Source: DATLZU01 sp035573855 (GTDB taxonomy: Bacteria; Nitrospirota; Nitrospiria; Nitrospirales; Nitrospiraceae). From it: a stretch of DNA of 64,000 nucleotides. A program made the translations under genes and the position numbers. The DNA lies in NCBI GenBank assembly GCA_035573855.1, contig DATLZU010000019.1:71532-135531 (forward strand). Direction: 5' to 3'. This document shows, in pieces, positions 16,032 to 24,541 of this stretch. Position 1 is the stretch's first letter. Every line of letters begins with the position of its first letter. The notes beneath the pieces are model-generated. The model was not told the origin of the DNA. It was given only the letters and a program-made list of their open reading frames with translations, and searched no databases.

Positions 16032-17357
16032 TCACGAATACGCCCGTTCGTTGTGTTGTGTCAGGTCCAGCCCAGTGGCTTCTTCTTCGTGCGAGACGCG
16101 CAGCCCCATCGCGTTCTCGACCAACTTCAGGATGACATAGGAGCCGACGAAACTGAACACCGCGGCCGACACCACCGCCACGGTTTGAACGGCCAACTGG
16201 GAGGAATTGCCGAAGAACAGGCCGTCTGTCCCGACGGGATTGATCGCCTTGGACGCGAACACCCCCACCGCCAACGTCCCCAGCACGCCTCCGATGCCGT
16301 GCGTCCCGACGACGTCGAGGGTGTCATCATAGCCGATCCGTCCCTTCCACACAATCGCCAGATAGGAGCAGCCTCCCGCGACCAGACCGATCAGGATCGC
16401 GGCGTTCGGACCGACGAACCCGGCGCCGGCTGTGGATGTGGCCAGACCGGCGACGGCGCCGCTGGCCACCCCGAGAACGGTGGGTTTGCCGCGATGTTGC
16501 CATTCGACGATCATCCAGGAGAGAGCGGCGGCCGCCGCCGTCAGATGCGTGACTACCAGTGCATTGACCGCCACCGCATTGGCGCCCCTCGCGCTCCCGC
16601 CGTTGAACCCAAACCAGCCGATCCAGAGCAGGCCCGCGCCGAGGAGTACATACGGAAGGTTGTGGGGCGCCATATAATCCGTTCGCCACCCACGCCGCCG
16701 CCCTACGACCAGCGCACAGGCCAGCGCGCTCAACCCGGAGCCGATGTGGACGACGGTCCCCCCAGCGAAATCGACGGCACCCAGTTTGCTCAGCCACCCT
16801 CCACCCCAGATCCAATGGGCTAGGGGCGCGTACACGAACAGCGACCACAGCACGGTGAACGCCAACATGGCGCTGAATTTCATCCGCTCGGCGAAAGCGC
16901 CGGTGATCAACGCCGGGGTAAACGAGGCGAACAGCAATTGGAACAGCATGAAGGCCGTGTGTGGAATTGCCGGACCGTAAGCCGGATTGGGCGTCGCCCC
17001 GACACCGCTCAGACCAGCCCAATCGAGTCCCCCGATCACGCCGCCACGGTCCGGCCCAAAGGCGAGGCTGTAGCCGCAAATCACCCAGACGAGGCTGACC
17101 GCGCACAGGATGGCGAAGCTTTGCACCATCGTGCCGATCACGTTCTTGCTGCGGACCAGCCCGCCGTAGAAGAAGGCGATGCCCGGCGCGATCATCGCCA
17201 GCACCAGAGCGCACGCGGTCAACATCCAGGCCGTGTCTCCGCTGTCGATTCCTCTCGCAGCGGGCGCAGCGCCTTGCGCCCATACGTCGGCGGCTCCCCC
17301 CAGGAAACCGATGACGGCCCCCGCGATCAGCACCCCGCACCGTTTTCGTGTTTCCAC
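16032..17357 (-). CDS. amt: Ammonium transporter Amt, copy 3
   Basis: 441 residues when started at the GTG at 17357, which has GGGGGAGG directly upstream and gives exactly the same length as copy 2. An ATG at 17396 is the alternative. Signal peptide to about AAPAA (residue 34), then the Amt fold with pore histidines H204 (GGTVVHIG) and H353 (GTHGIGG). The tail ends GLDLTQHNERAYS. It lies between nadE and the PII gene, so it is the copy most likely gated by PII. Confidence 0.94.
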   Translation of the reverse strand: METRKRCGVLIAGAVIGFLGGAADVWAQGAAPAARGIDSGDTAWMLTACALVLAMIAPGIAFFYGGLVRSKNVIGTMVQSFAILCAVSLVWVICGYSLAFGPDRGGVIGGLDWAGLSGVGATPNPAYGPAIPHTAFMLFQLLFASFTPALITGAFAERMKFSAMLAFTVLWSLFVYAPLAHWIWGGGWLSKLGAVDFAGGTVVHIGSGLSALACALVVGRRRGWRTDYMAPHNLPYVLLGAGLLWIGWFGFNGGSARGANAVAVNALVVTHLTAAAAALSWMIVEWQHRGKPTVLGVASGAVAGLATSTAGAGFVGPNAAILIGLVAGGCSYLAIVWKGRIGYDDTLDVVGTHGIGGVLGTLAVGVFASKAINPVGTDGLFFGNSSQLAVQTVAVVSAAVFSFVGSYVILKLVENAMGLRVSHEEEATGLDLTQHNERAYS

Positions 17358-17412
17358 CACGGCCTCCCCCTTGGTATCCACCGGCGACCGCGTCATCGTC
17401 GACCGGCGGAGG

Positions 17413-19191
17413 TCACATGCTCCGGTATCCGTTCGTGATCGGCATTCGCCGATCCTTGCCGAACGCCCGATGCGTGATCTTGATCCCGATCGGCGCCTGA
17501 CGCCGCTTGTATTCGCTGCGATCCACCATCCCGATGACCTGCGCGACGGTCTCGCGGTCGAACCCCATGGCGACGATCTCTTCGAGCGACCGATCTTCCT
17601 CCACATAGGCTTTCAAGATCGGATCCAGCGTCGCATAGGGAGGCAGCGTGTCTTCATCCTTCTGACCGGGTTTCAGCTCGGCCGTCGGCGGGCGATCGAG
17701 GATCCGTTTGGGAATCACCGCACGCTCGCCCCAGCGATTGCGCAGCCGCGCCAGTTCGTACACCATCGTCTTGGGCACGTCTTTGATCACCGCAAAGCCG
17801 CCGGCCATGTCCCCGTACAGCGTGGCGTACCCGACGCTCATTTCGCTCTTGTTGCCGGTGGTCAGGACGAGATGTCCGAACTTATTGGAGAACGCCATCA
17901 GGATGTTGCCCCGGATCCTGGCCTGCAAATTTTCCTCCGTCGTGTCGGCAGGCCGGTCTCCGAAGATCGGCGCCAGTGCTCTCAGGTAGGATCGGAACGG
18001 CCCGGTGATGGGAATCGTCCACAGCGCGATGCCCAGCCGCCGGACCAGATCGGCGACATCCTCGCGGCTTTCTCTGGAGGTGTACGGCGACGGCATGAAG
18101 ACGCCCAGCACGTTGGCCGGCCCCAGCGCGTCTACCGCGATCACCGCCGTCAACGCCGAATCCACACCCCCGCTGAGCCCGATTACTACGCGCTTGAACC
18201 CGTTCTTGCGCACATAATCGCGCACGCCCAGCGTCAAAGCCCGATAGACCTCTTCGATCGAATCAAGCGGCGTCGCCAACGGCGGAACGACGGGCATCCG
18301 CTTCCGGCTGGCGGTCGGCATCACAAGATCGACTCGGTCGATCACCGAAGCGAATTTCCCGGCCAGCGCCTTCCTTCGGCCATGCGCCATCCGGAACCGG
18401 GCCACTGCCTCAATGTTGAGATCGGCAACCAGGAGGTCCTCCTCGAACGCCTTGCCCCGCGCGATCACGTCACCCGTCTGATCCAGAATCAGACTGTTCC
18501 CGTCAAACACCAGCTCGTCCTGCCCGCCGACGGTGTTGGTGTACGTCAGGATCACGCCGTTTTCGCGCGCCCGGGTGGCCAGCATCTGTTCTCGATACCG
18601 GCTCTTGCCCACGTGAAAGGGGGAGGCGTTGATGTTGACGATCACCTCCGCGCCGGCCCACGCCTGAATCCTGGTCGGTCCTTCCGGTAGCCAGATATCT
18701 TCACAAATGTTTACCCCCAAGACAGTGCCGTTCAGCGTCACGATGGGAAGGCGCCGACCCGGATGAAAATATCGGCTCTCGTCGAACACGCCGTAGTTCG
18801 GCAAGAACCACTTGCTGTAGGTTGCGACCACACGCCGATCCACGATGACAGCGGCGGCGTTGTAAAGTTCGTGCCGGCTGGCAGGGACGACCATCGGCGA
18901 GAGGCTCTTGTGCCCAGACACCCCGCCTTGCCCCACATATCCTATGACCGCGGCGATATCCCGGCATTCCCGAACCACTTCTTGCAGCGCCAGACGATTG
19001 TCCTCGACGAAGCGAGGTTTCAATAAGAGATCTTCGGGCGGATAGCCCGTCACCGCCAATTCAGGGAAAGCCGCCAGATCCGCTTTGGCCTTTCTGGCCT
19101 CGCGGAGCCACCCGACGATCCGTTTGACGTTGCCGTCCAGATCACCCACCGTAGGATTCATCTGGACCATGGCGATACGAAACGAACGCAT
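17413..19191 (-). CDS. nadE: Glutamine-dependent NAD+ synthetase
   Basis: 592 residues with two domains. The N-terminal nitrilase-type amidotransferase has a Glu-Lys-Cys triad visible as E44 (FPELAVTGYPPEDLL), K127 (SKWFLPNYG) and C163 (VNICEDIW). The C-terminal NAD synthetase domain has the pyrophosphate loop LSGGVDSALT (about 313-322). It converts deamido-NAD to NAD using glutamine-derived ammonia. The gene starts a block with amt copy 3, PII, glnD and glnA, and is preceded by a promoter and a two-hairpin attenuator (19298-19427). That is unusual for a housekeeping enzyme and ties it to nitrogen control. Confidence 0.96.
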   Translation of the reverse strand: MRSFRIAMVQMNPTVGDLDGNVKRIVGWLREARKAKADLAAFPELAVTGYPPEDLLLKPRFVEDNRLALQEVVRECRDIAAVIGYVGQGGVSGHKSLSPMVVPASRHELYNAAAVIVDRRVVATYSKWFLPNYGVFDESRYFHPGRRLPIVTLNGTVLGVNICEDIWLPEGPTRIQAWAGAEVIVNINASPFHVGKSRYREQMLATRARENGVILTYTNTVGGQDELVFDGNSLILDQTGDVIARGKAFEEDLLVADLNIEAVARFRMAHGRRKALAGKFASVIDRVDLVMPTASRKRMPVVPPLATPLDSIEEVYRALTLGVRDYVRKNGFKRVVIGLSGGVDSALTAVIAVDALGPANVLGVFMPSPYTSRESREDVADLVRRLGIALWTIPITGPFRSYLRALAPIFGDRPADTTEENLQARIRGNILMAFSNKFGHLVLTTGNKSEMSVGYATLYGDMAGGFAVIKDVPKTMVYELARLRNRWGERAVIPKRILDRPPTAELKPGQKDEDTLPPYATLDPILKAYVEEDRSLEEIVAMGFDRETVAQVIGMVDRSEYKRRQAPIGIKITHRAFGKDRRMPITNGYRSM

Positions 19192-19288
19192 GGTGATATC
19201 CGTTTTCAGTCCTCAGCTAGAAAGGAGCCAAGGAGGCCGTTCCCTCTTCAAATCTTTAAGCCACCAACTCGGACCTGGAGGCTCCCCC

Positions 19289-19328
19289 AAAAAAAAACGC
19301 CCTCAATCCCGCTCGGGGACCGAGGACG
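19289..19328 (-). terminator. Intrinsic terminator in the nadE leader
   Basis: CGTCCTC (19322-19328) pairs with GAGGGCG (19298-19304), followed by nine T residues on the minus strand (19289-19297). Its 5' arm includes the 3' arm of the second ANTAR-type hairpin, so the two structures exclude each other. It lies about 100 bases upstream of the nadE ATG, which is where an attenuator, not a gene-end terminator, would sit, because the promoter at 19398-19427 is just upstream. Confidence 0.8.
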
Positions 19329-19384
19329 TCATTGTCCACCGACCAATACGTTGTCTTCGTTGAAGGGAGACGCCGTTGTCTCCC
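19324..19384 (-). promoter_or_regulatory. ANTAR-type tandem-hairpin antiterminator ahead of nadE-amt-PII-glnD-glnA
   Basis: Hairpin 1 (19365-19384): stem GGGAGAC/GTCTCCC with loop AACGGC. Hairpin 2 (19324-19337): stem GGAC/GTCC with loop AATGAC. Both loops are six bases with A at position 1 and G at position 4, the rule for ANTAR RNA targets such as the NasR and EutV leaders. The linker is 27 bases. The 3' arm of hairpin 2 is part of the 5' arm of the terminator at 19298-19328. Expected behaviour: an active ANTAR protein stabilises the hairpin pair and lets transcription proceed. The candidate protein is encoded at 33415-34680. Confidence 0.75.
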
Positions 19385-19397
19385 CCAAAGCGGGGCT

Positions 19398-19427
19398 AGG
19401 ATAGCACCTGAACCGCAGAACTGTCAA
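19398..19427 (-). promoter_or_regulatory. Sigma-70 promoter of the nadE leader
   Basis: The minus strand reads TTGACA, 18 bases, TATCCT. Transcription would start near 19391, giving a 5' leader of about 200 bases that holds the two hairpins and terminator. It lies 22 bases after the ureD stop, so it makes nadE and its followers independent of the urease transcript. Confidence 0.75.
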
Positions 19428-19449
19428 ATCCCTTACAGGGAAATCCATT

Positions 19450-20373
19450 TCAATATTTTCGCCACACCACAGGCGGCAAGTTCCACAGTTCCCTTCTCGT
19501 GGCCTGCCAGAGCCCATCGAGCACGAAGGCAAGATCCGGCGCGGACCGGGCGACCAATTTCACCGCCAGGCCAGTGACGGCCGGCCGGGAGACGCCGCCG
19601 AGGATTCGCTCGGGTCGCTCATCGAGGAGGGACGCCAAACGTTCTTCCAATCGCTTCCAGACTTCGTCATCCACAGCTTCACTGACCACATACAGCGAGG
19701 CGACATAGTTCCACGGTTCAACCAGACCCACTTCGCCGGAGCTGTCGCCAGGGCAAAGAGTGTATCGCTCTAAAATGGAAGCGCCCGATGCCGTCGCGAT
19801 TCGAATCTCGTTCTTGAGGCATGCGAACGCCCATCGTTCCCCAGCCGCAATCCGTCCCGAGACAATCGCGTCCCACAGCACGACCGCTGCGCTCGGCGCA
19901 AGCGTGACGTGAATGGCTTGGCAAAACCGCGACCCGGCGAACGGAATAGTCGGCTCCGGAATCCACTCGAGGATGGCCTCCGGGCCAACCGTTATCTCGA
20001 CAACCTGCGCGGCCTGTGCCCCCAACGAGCGGTAGACCTTGTTCGCGGAGGGCGTGGACATGAGCACATGCGCGCGCCCTCCCAGCGAGAGGTTGAGCGT
20101 CAGATGGTCGCCACCAACCAAGCCGCCGGAAGGATTGAGCAACAGCGTATAGGCGCACCCCGTGTCGTCGAGATAGATGGGTGGCAAGAGATGCCAGGGG
20201 GTGCGGCAGGATGACCGGGAAAGCACCGTTTGCGGTCCCTGCCGAACATACTCCAGTGCCAACGTTCCCTTCCGGCCGACGGACGAGACTCCGGAATAGG
20301 TCGAGGTTCGAGACTCAAGGTTCGCGACAAACGGAGACTCGTTCTTCAACTTCGAGCGGCGAACTGCGACCAT
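19450..20373 (-). CDS. ureD: Urease accessory protein UreD
   Basis: 307 residues of the UreD/UreH family. It forms the scaffold on apo-urease that recruits UreF and UreG for nickel insertion. The core segments LLLNPSGGLVGGDHL, TPSANKVYRS and EWIPEPTIPFAGSRF are characteristic. It is the last gene of the urease block and follows ureG by 15 bp. ureD is often first in a urease operon; here it closes it. Confidence 0.94.
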   Translation of the reverse strand: MVAVRRSKLKNESPFVANLESRTSTYSGVSSVGRKGTLALEYVRQGPQTVLSRSSCRTPWHLLPPIYLDDTGCAYTLLLNPSGGLVGGDHLTLNLSLGGRAHVLMSTPSANKVYRSLGAQAAQVVEITVGPEAILEWIPEPTIPFAGSRFCQAIHVTLAPSAAVVLWDAIVSGRIAAGERWAFACLKNEIRIATASGASILERYTLCPGDSSGEVGLVEPWNYVASLYVVSEAVDDEVWKRLEERLASLLDERPERILGGVSRPAVTGLAVKLVARSAPDLAFVLDGLWQATRRELWNLPPVVWRKY

Positions 20374-20388
20374 ATAACCGTCCGCAAT

Positions 20389-21072
20389 CTACACCCCAAC
20401 TTTCCTCTTGCTTGCGACCACGTGTTCCACCCACTCGACCACTCGAGCCAATCCCTCGCCGCTCCGGAGGTTCGTAAAGACGAACGGCAGATCGCCGCGC
20501 ATGCGGCGGCTATCCCGCTCCATCACTCCCAGATCGGCCCCGACATACGGAGCCAAGTCAATCTTGTTGATCACCAAAAGATCCGACCGCGTAATGCCCG
20601 GGCCCCCTTTGCGGGGAATCTTGTCGCCTTCCGCCACATCGATCACGTAGATAACGTAATCCACCAGTTCTGGGCTGAAGGTGGCTGCGAGGTTGTCGCC
20701 GCCGCTCTCGACGAACAGCAGTTCTACATCAGGGTGGCGCCGCACCAGGTCATCGATGGCTTCCTGATTGTGCGAGGCGTCCTCGCGGATGGCGGTATGC
20801 GGGCAGCCGCCTGTCTCTACGCCGAGAATACGGTCCTGCGGCAACACACCACGCCTGGTCAGAAATTCCGCGTCTTCTTTCGTGAAAATGTCGTTCGTCA
20901 CCACGGCGAGGCTGTAGCGACCGCGCAACTGCTTGCAGATGGCTTCCACCAGTGCCGTCTTGCCCGAGCCCACCGGCCCGCCGATGCCGATGACCGGGAT
21001 GTGCTTGGCGCGGGCTCGCGTGGGTCTGCCGCCGCCGTGAGGACCGTGGTCATGGCGATGTTGGCCGCCCAT
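20389..21072 (-). CDS. ureG: Urease accessory GTPase UreG
   Basis: 227 residues. The P-loop is GGPVGSGKTAL (about 31-41), the nickel-site CPH motif is in ETGGCPHTAIREDAS and the base-recognition motif is NKIDLAPYV. The N-terminus (MGGQHRHDHGPHGGG) is a histidine-rich metal-binding tail of about 15 residues, seen in some UreG proteins that store or deliver nickel. It hydrolyses GTP to drive nickel delivery into urease. It lies between ureF and ureD. Confidence 0.96.
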   Translation of the reverse strand: MGGQHRHDHGPHGGGRPTRARAKHIPVIGIGGPVGSGKTALVEAICKQLRGRYSLAVVTNDIFTKEDAEFLTRRGVLPQDRILGVETGGCPHTAIREDASHNQEAIDDLVRRHPDVELLFVESGGDNLAATFSPELVDYVIYVIDVAEGDKIPRKGGPGITRSDLLVINKIDLAPYVGADLGVMERDSRRMRGDLPFVFTNLRSGEGLARVVEWVEHVVASKRKVGV

Positions 21073-21088
21073 ATAGAGACGCTCTCAG

Positions 21089-21799
21089 CTAGGACCTAAA
21101 CAGCCGCGACTCCAGTTGGCTATGCCGCATGGCGTAAATATCCTGCACCGGCGACCAGGACGCGAGCGCGGACCAGCCTGGCGTCTGCCTGCTCAAGTGC
21201 GCGACCAGCGGAGCCCACTGCTCGAGCAACCGCTGGCCTTCCCGTTGTCCCACCGGCAAGAGCTTCATCGCGGCTGAGACAAACCCCACGGCCGTCTGGT
21301 AGAGATAGGCGGCAACCGTGTCGGTTCTCGTCCATCCGCAGGTGGCCAGCGCCAAACCGATGCTCACAGGAAAGTGTCCGGGGGCGCGATCCTCTTCAAC
21401 TGCCGTCCGGAATTCCTCAAGAAGCCGGTACGCTCTGAACTGCTCGGCCGCCACTCGGATCACCTGTCGTCCCATTTGCCGGCTCGCCATCCGTGACTCT
21501 CGGCCGATCTTCATCGCATCCAGTTCACGATCAACCTTCAGCGCAGCCTCCAACCTGCCGGTCACGACCGCCTGGTGAGCCACCGCTACAGCGACCGCTT
21601 CACGCCGGCTTATGCCTCCACGAAACAGATCCTCGACGTACCGGGACAGATCGTCCGCACTTTGCACCGCTCCGCCCCGCACCGCCGCTTCCAACCCCGA
21701 CGAAAACGCATATCCCCCGGACGGAAAGAAACTGTCGATAAAGCGGAGCCCGCGAATGAGCGAGAGGGTATCCATATCCAGTCGTCGGCTATCCGCCAT
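21089..21799 (-). CDS. ureF: Urease accessory protein UreF
   Basis: 236 residues, all-helical UreF family, which gates GTP hydrolysis by UreG during nickel insertion. Family marks are FIDSFFPSGGYAFSSGLE (about 21-38) and the C-terminal MRHSQLESRLFRS tail that contacts UreD. Two starts are possible: ATG 21799 or ATG 21775; neither has a good ribosome site. It is separated from ureC by a short hairpin-forming repeat (21787-21850) that overlaps the first codons. Confidence 0.92.
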   Translation of the reverse strand: MADSRRLDMDTLSLIRGLRFIDSFFPSGGYAFSSGLEAAVRGGAVQSADDLSRYVEDLFRGGISRREAVAVAVAHQAVVTGRLEAALKVDRELDAMKIGRESRMASRQMGRQVIRVAAEQFRAYRLLEEFRTAVEEDRAPGHFPVSIGLALATCGWTRTDTVAAYLYQTAVGFVSAAMKLLPVGQREGQRLLEQWAPLVAHLSRQTPGWSALASWSPVQDIYAMRHSQLESRLFRS

Positions 21800-21850
21800 C
21801 AGCTATCTGCAACATATCAGCAACAAGCTGACCGCTGACGACTGACCGCT
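21787..21850. repeat. Hairpin-forming TCAGC/GCTGA word repeat between ureC and ureF
   Basis: On the plus strand the spacer is built from variants of ATCAGC and GCTGACCGCTGAC: ATCAGCTATC, ATATCAGCAACAAGCTG, ACCGCTGACGACTGACCGCT. It can fold into a long imperfect hairpin. The same vocabulary appears at 30673-30738 and, in shorter form, near 2134-2157 and 19195-19222. I do not recognise it as a named element. Confidence 0.55.
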
Positions 21851-23575
21851 CTAAAAGAGGAAATACCGTTGCGCCATCGGCAACACCACCGCCGGTTCGC
21901 AGGTCAATTGGACGCCATCGGCGGTCACAACGTAGGTTTCCGGATCGACTTCGATCTTGGGCAGGGCGTCGTTCAGCTTGAGGTCGCGCTTGGTGAGACC
22001 GCGACACTGCTTGACCGGCACGATCCGTTTCTGCAACCCCAGTTTCTTGGGCACGTCCCGATCCAGCGCGGCCTGTGAGACGAAGGTGAGGCTCGTGCGA
22101 AAGAGCGCCCGACCGTAGGACCCAAACATAGGCCGACTGAGGACCGGCTCCGGCGTCGGGATCGAGGCATTTGGATCGCCCATCGCCGCTGTAGCAATGA
22201 ACCCGCTCTTCAGAACCAGTTCGGGTTTGACTCCGAAGAAGGCCGGCTTCCAGATCACCAGATCCGCGAGCTTGCCGACTTCGACCGATCCCACCTCATG
22301 AGCGATGCCGTGGGTGATGGCCGGATTGATCGTGTATTTGGCCACGTAACGCTTCGCCCGAAAGTTATCATGCCGCGCCGAGTCCTCGCCACCACCTGGG
22401 GATAGATGACCGCGCTGGATTTTCATCTTATGAGCCGTCTGCCAGGTCCGGATGATGACTTCGCCGACCCGCCCCATCGCCTGCGAATCGGACGACATCA
22501 TGCTGATCGCCCCCAGGTCGTGCAGCACATCCTCCGCCGCGATAGTTTCTCGCCGGATGCGGGATTCCGCGAACGCCACGTCTTCGGGCACATTCTTGTT
22601 GAGGTGATGGCAGACCATCAGCATGTCCAGATGCTCGTCCATCGTGTTGACGGTGAACGGCATGGTGGGATTGGTGGAGGACGGCAAGACGTTCGGCTGC
22701 CCGCACACCTTGATGATGTCCGGGGCGTGGCCGCCGCCCGCCCCTTCCGTATGGAAGGTATGGATCGTCCGACCGGCAAAGGCTTTGATCGTATCTTCCA
22801 CGAAGCCGGCCTCGTTCAACGTGTCCGTGTGGATCGCAACCTGTACATCATACCGCTCGGCCACACTCAGACAGGTGTCGATCGCGACAGGAGTCGTCCC
22901 CCAATCTTCATGCAGCTTGAGCCCGATCGCGCCAGCCTCGATCTGCTCGTTCAGTCCCTCAGGCATCGAAGCGTTCCCCTTGCCAAGGAATCCTAAATTG
23001 ATCGGGATGCCGTCCGACGCTTCCAGCATGCGGTGAATGTTCCAGGGGCCCGGCGTGCAGGTGGTGGCGTTCGTGCCAGTGGCCGGGCCGGTGCCGCCGC
23101 CAATCATGGTCGTGATGCCGGCTGACAGGGCCTCCCAATATTGTTGCGGGCAAATGAAGTGGACATGGGTCTCCACGCCGCCGGCTGTGACGAGGCAATG
23201 CTCGGCGGAGATGACTTCCGTTCCCGGCCCGATCGTCATACCAGGCGTGACGTTCGGCATCAGGTCGGGATTGCCCGCCTTGCCGATGCCGACGATCCGG
23301 CCGTCCTTGATTCCGATGTCCGCCTTGACGATTCCCCAGTAATCCAGAATCAGCGCGTTGGTGATCACCGTGTCCAACGCGCCCCCGGCACTGGTCGCCC
23401 GCGACGACTGCCCCATGCCGTCGCGGATCACTTTCCCCCCGCCGAACACCGCCTCGTCGCCGTAGGAGGTGAAATCCTTTTCCACTTCGATCACCAAATC
23501 GGTGTCGGCCAGCCGGATCCGGTCGCCGACGGTCGGGCCAAAGAGGTCGTTGTATTGCCGTCTGGAAATCTTCAC
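21851..23575 (-). CDS. ureC: Urease alpha subunit
   Basis: 574 residues, catalytic subunit of nickel urease, which hydrolyses urea to ammonia and carbamate. All metal ligands are present: H137 and H139 (THVHF), the carbamylated K220 (GLKLHEDWG), H249 (AIHTDTLNE), H275 (HTFHTEGAGGGH) and D364 (SSDSQAMGR). The flap cysteine and histidine are C323 and H324 (MVCHHLN). The ATG overlaps the ureB stop by four bases. Length and motifs are normal. Confidence 0.98.
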   Translation of the reverse strand: MKISRRQYNDLFGPTVGDRIRLADTDLVIEVEKDFTSYGDEAVFGGGKVIRDGMGQSSRATSAGGALDTVITNALILDYWGIVKADIGIKDGRIVGIGKAGNPDLMPNVTPGMTIGPGTEVISAEHCLVTAGGVETHVHFICPQQYWEALSAGITTMIGGGTGPATGTNATTCTPGPWNIHRMLEASDGIPINLGFLGKGNASMPEGLNEQIEAGAIGLKLHEDWGTTPVAIDTCLSVAERYDVQVAIHTDTLNEAGFVEDTIKAFAGRTIHTFHTEGAGGGHAPDIIKVCGQPNVLPSSTNPTMPFTVNTMDEHLDMLMVCHHLNKNVPEDVAFAESRIRRETIAAEDVLHDLGAISMMSSDSQAMGRVGEVIIRTWQTAHKMKIQRGHLSPGGGEDSARHDNFRAKRYVAKYTINPAITHGIAHEVGSVEVGKLADLVIWKPAFFGVKPELVLKSGFIATAAMGDPNASIPTPEPVLSRPMFGSYGRALFRTSLTFVSQAALDRDVPKKLGLQKRIVPVKQCRGLTKRDLKLNDALPKIEVDPETYVVTADGVQLTCEPAVVLPMAQRYFLF

Positions 23576-24063
23576 CGCCCGCCTCCCTTCCGAAGAAAGC
23601 CGCGTTCCGCCGCGCGAGCCAGCGCTCCCGCTTTGGTGCTCGGATCGCCCAGCGGTCCTTCGGTCAACCCGTTAATGCCGCGGGCGATCCGGTTCCCGGC
23701 CAAAGCCACGAGCGTGACCCGCTTTTCTTCACCCGGCTCGAAGCGCACGGCTGTGCCGGCCGGAATGCAAAGGCGAAACCCGTACGCCTGCTCGCGGTCG
23801 AATATCAGCGCCCGATTGACCTCGAAAAAATGACAATGCGACCCGACCTGAATCGGTCGGTCGCCAGTGTTCGCCACGGTGAGTTCCTTGGTCTCGCGCC
23901 CCTTGAAGGCCTCGATCTCTTCGGCCCCCAAGAGAACTTCGCCCGGAATGATGGGCTTGGACAGCTCGGCTTTGATCGCGGTGGCCAGAGCGTTCCCCGT
24001 GGCCCTCGTATTCTTGAGAGCCTTGGACGGCGTCTTCGTCGTCTTCGTGGTCTTCGTCGGCAT
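23572..24063 (-). CDS. ureB: Urease beta subunit with N-terminal extension
   Basis: 163 residues. The conserved UreB core (IIPGEVLLG onward, through VGSHCHFFEVNRALIFDR and GNRIARGING) begins at about residue 38, so about 37 residues precede it. The extension is rich in Lys and Thr (TKTTKTTKTPSKALK). Bacterial UreB usually begins MIPGE. No internal start with a ribosome site is evident at the core. The C-terminus is also about 20 residues longer than average and basic. It forms the three-chain urease with UreA and UreC. Confidence 0.94.
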   Translation of the reverse strand: MPTKTTKTTKTPSKALKNTRATGNALATAIKAELSKPIIPGEVLLGAEEIEAFKGRETKELTVANTGDRPIQVGSHCHFFEVNRALIFDREQAYGFRLCIPAGTAVRFEPGEEKRVTLVALAGNRIARGINGLTEGPLGDPSTKAGALARAAERGFLRKGGGR

Positions 24064-24110
24064 GTCATCTCTCCCTGACAGGATCCCAACGATGGCGGCG
24101 ATGAATGCGA

Positions 24111-24413
24111 TCAGCGGATCGGCTGATGGACCGTGACCAGCTTGGTGCCGTCGGGAAACGTGCCTTCCACTTGAATCTCCGGAATCATCTCCGGCACGCC
24201 GGGCATGACATCCTTGCGGGTCAGCAGCGTGGCGCCGTAACTCATGAGATCAGCCACCGACCGGCCGTCGCGGATGCCCTCCAGAATTGCCGCCGTGATA
24301 TAAGCCACCGCTTCGGGATGATTCAATTTCAATCCCCGGGCCTTCCGATCCTTCGCCACCTGCGCGGCGACATAGATCAGCAATTTTTCCTGCTCTCTCG
24401 GCGTCAAATGCAT
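24111..24413 (-). CDS. ureA: Urease gamma subunit
   Basis: 100 residues, the standard length of the small urease subunit. MHLTPREQEKLLIYVAAQVA and the end IQVEGTFPDGTKLVTVHQPI are diagnostic. First gene of the urease part; a spacer of 237 bp with a large inverted repeat separates it from urtE. Confidence 0.97.
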   Translation of the reverse strand: MHLTPREQEKLLIYVAAQVAKDRKARGLKLNHPEAVAYITAAILEGIRDGRSVADLMSYGATLLTRKDVMPGVPEMIPEIQVEGTFPDGTKLVTVHQPIR

Positions 24414-24541
24414 ACTTCAACTCCGGAAACGGACGCGAGGCGATGGGCTATGGGCACCCACAAAAAGGCGCCACCACCCTATCTTTTTCTTGTTTCTTGT
24501 TTCTTCCTTCTCTCCTTTCCAGTCAGGCACGCGGGACTTCA

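Noticed and set aside
19324..19384. Guanidine-II (mini-ykkC) riboswitch, because of two tandem hairpins with ACGG-like loops
   Set aside because: Guanidine-II needs ACGR tetraloops closed by C-G or G-C pairs in both hairpins. Here the loops are six bases (AACGGC, AATGAC) and the second lacks ACGR. The A1/G4 hexaloop rule and terminator overlap fit ANTAR targets better.
19289..19427. Free-standing small RNA gene instead of an attenuated leader
   Set aside because: Promoter plus terminator would also describe a small RNA of about 100 nt. The mutually exclusive hairpin/terminator pairing and the recurrence of the design ahead of the porin favour attenuation, although a dual role is not excluded.
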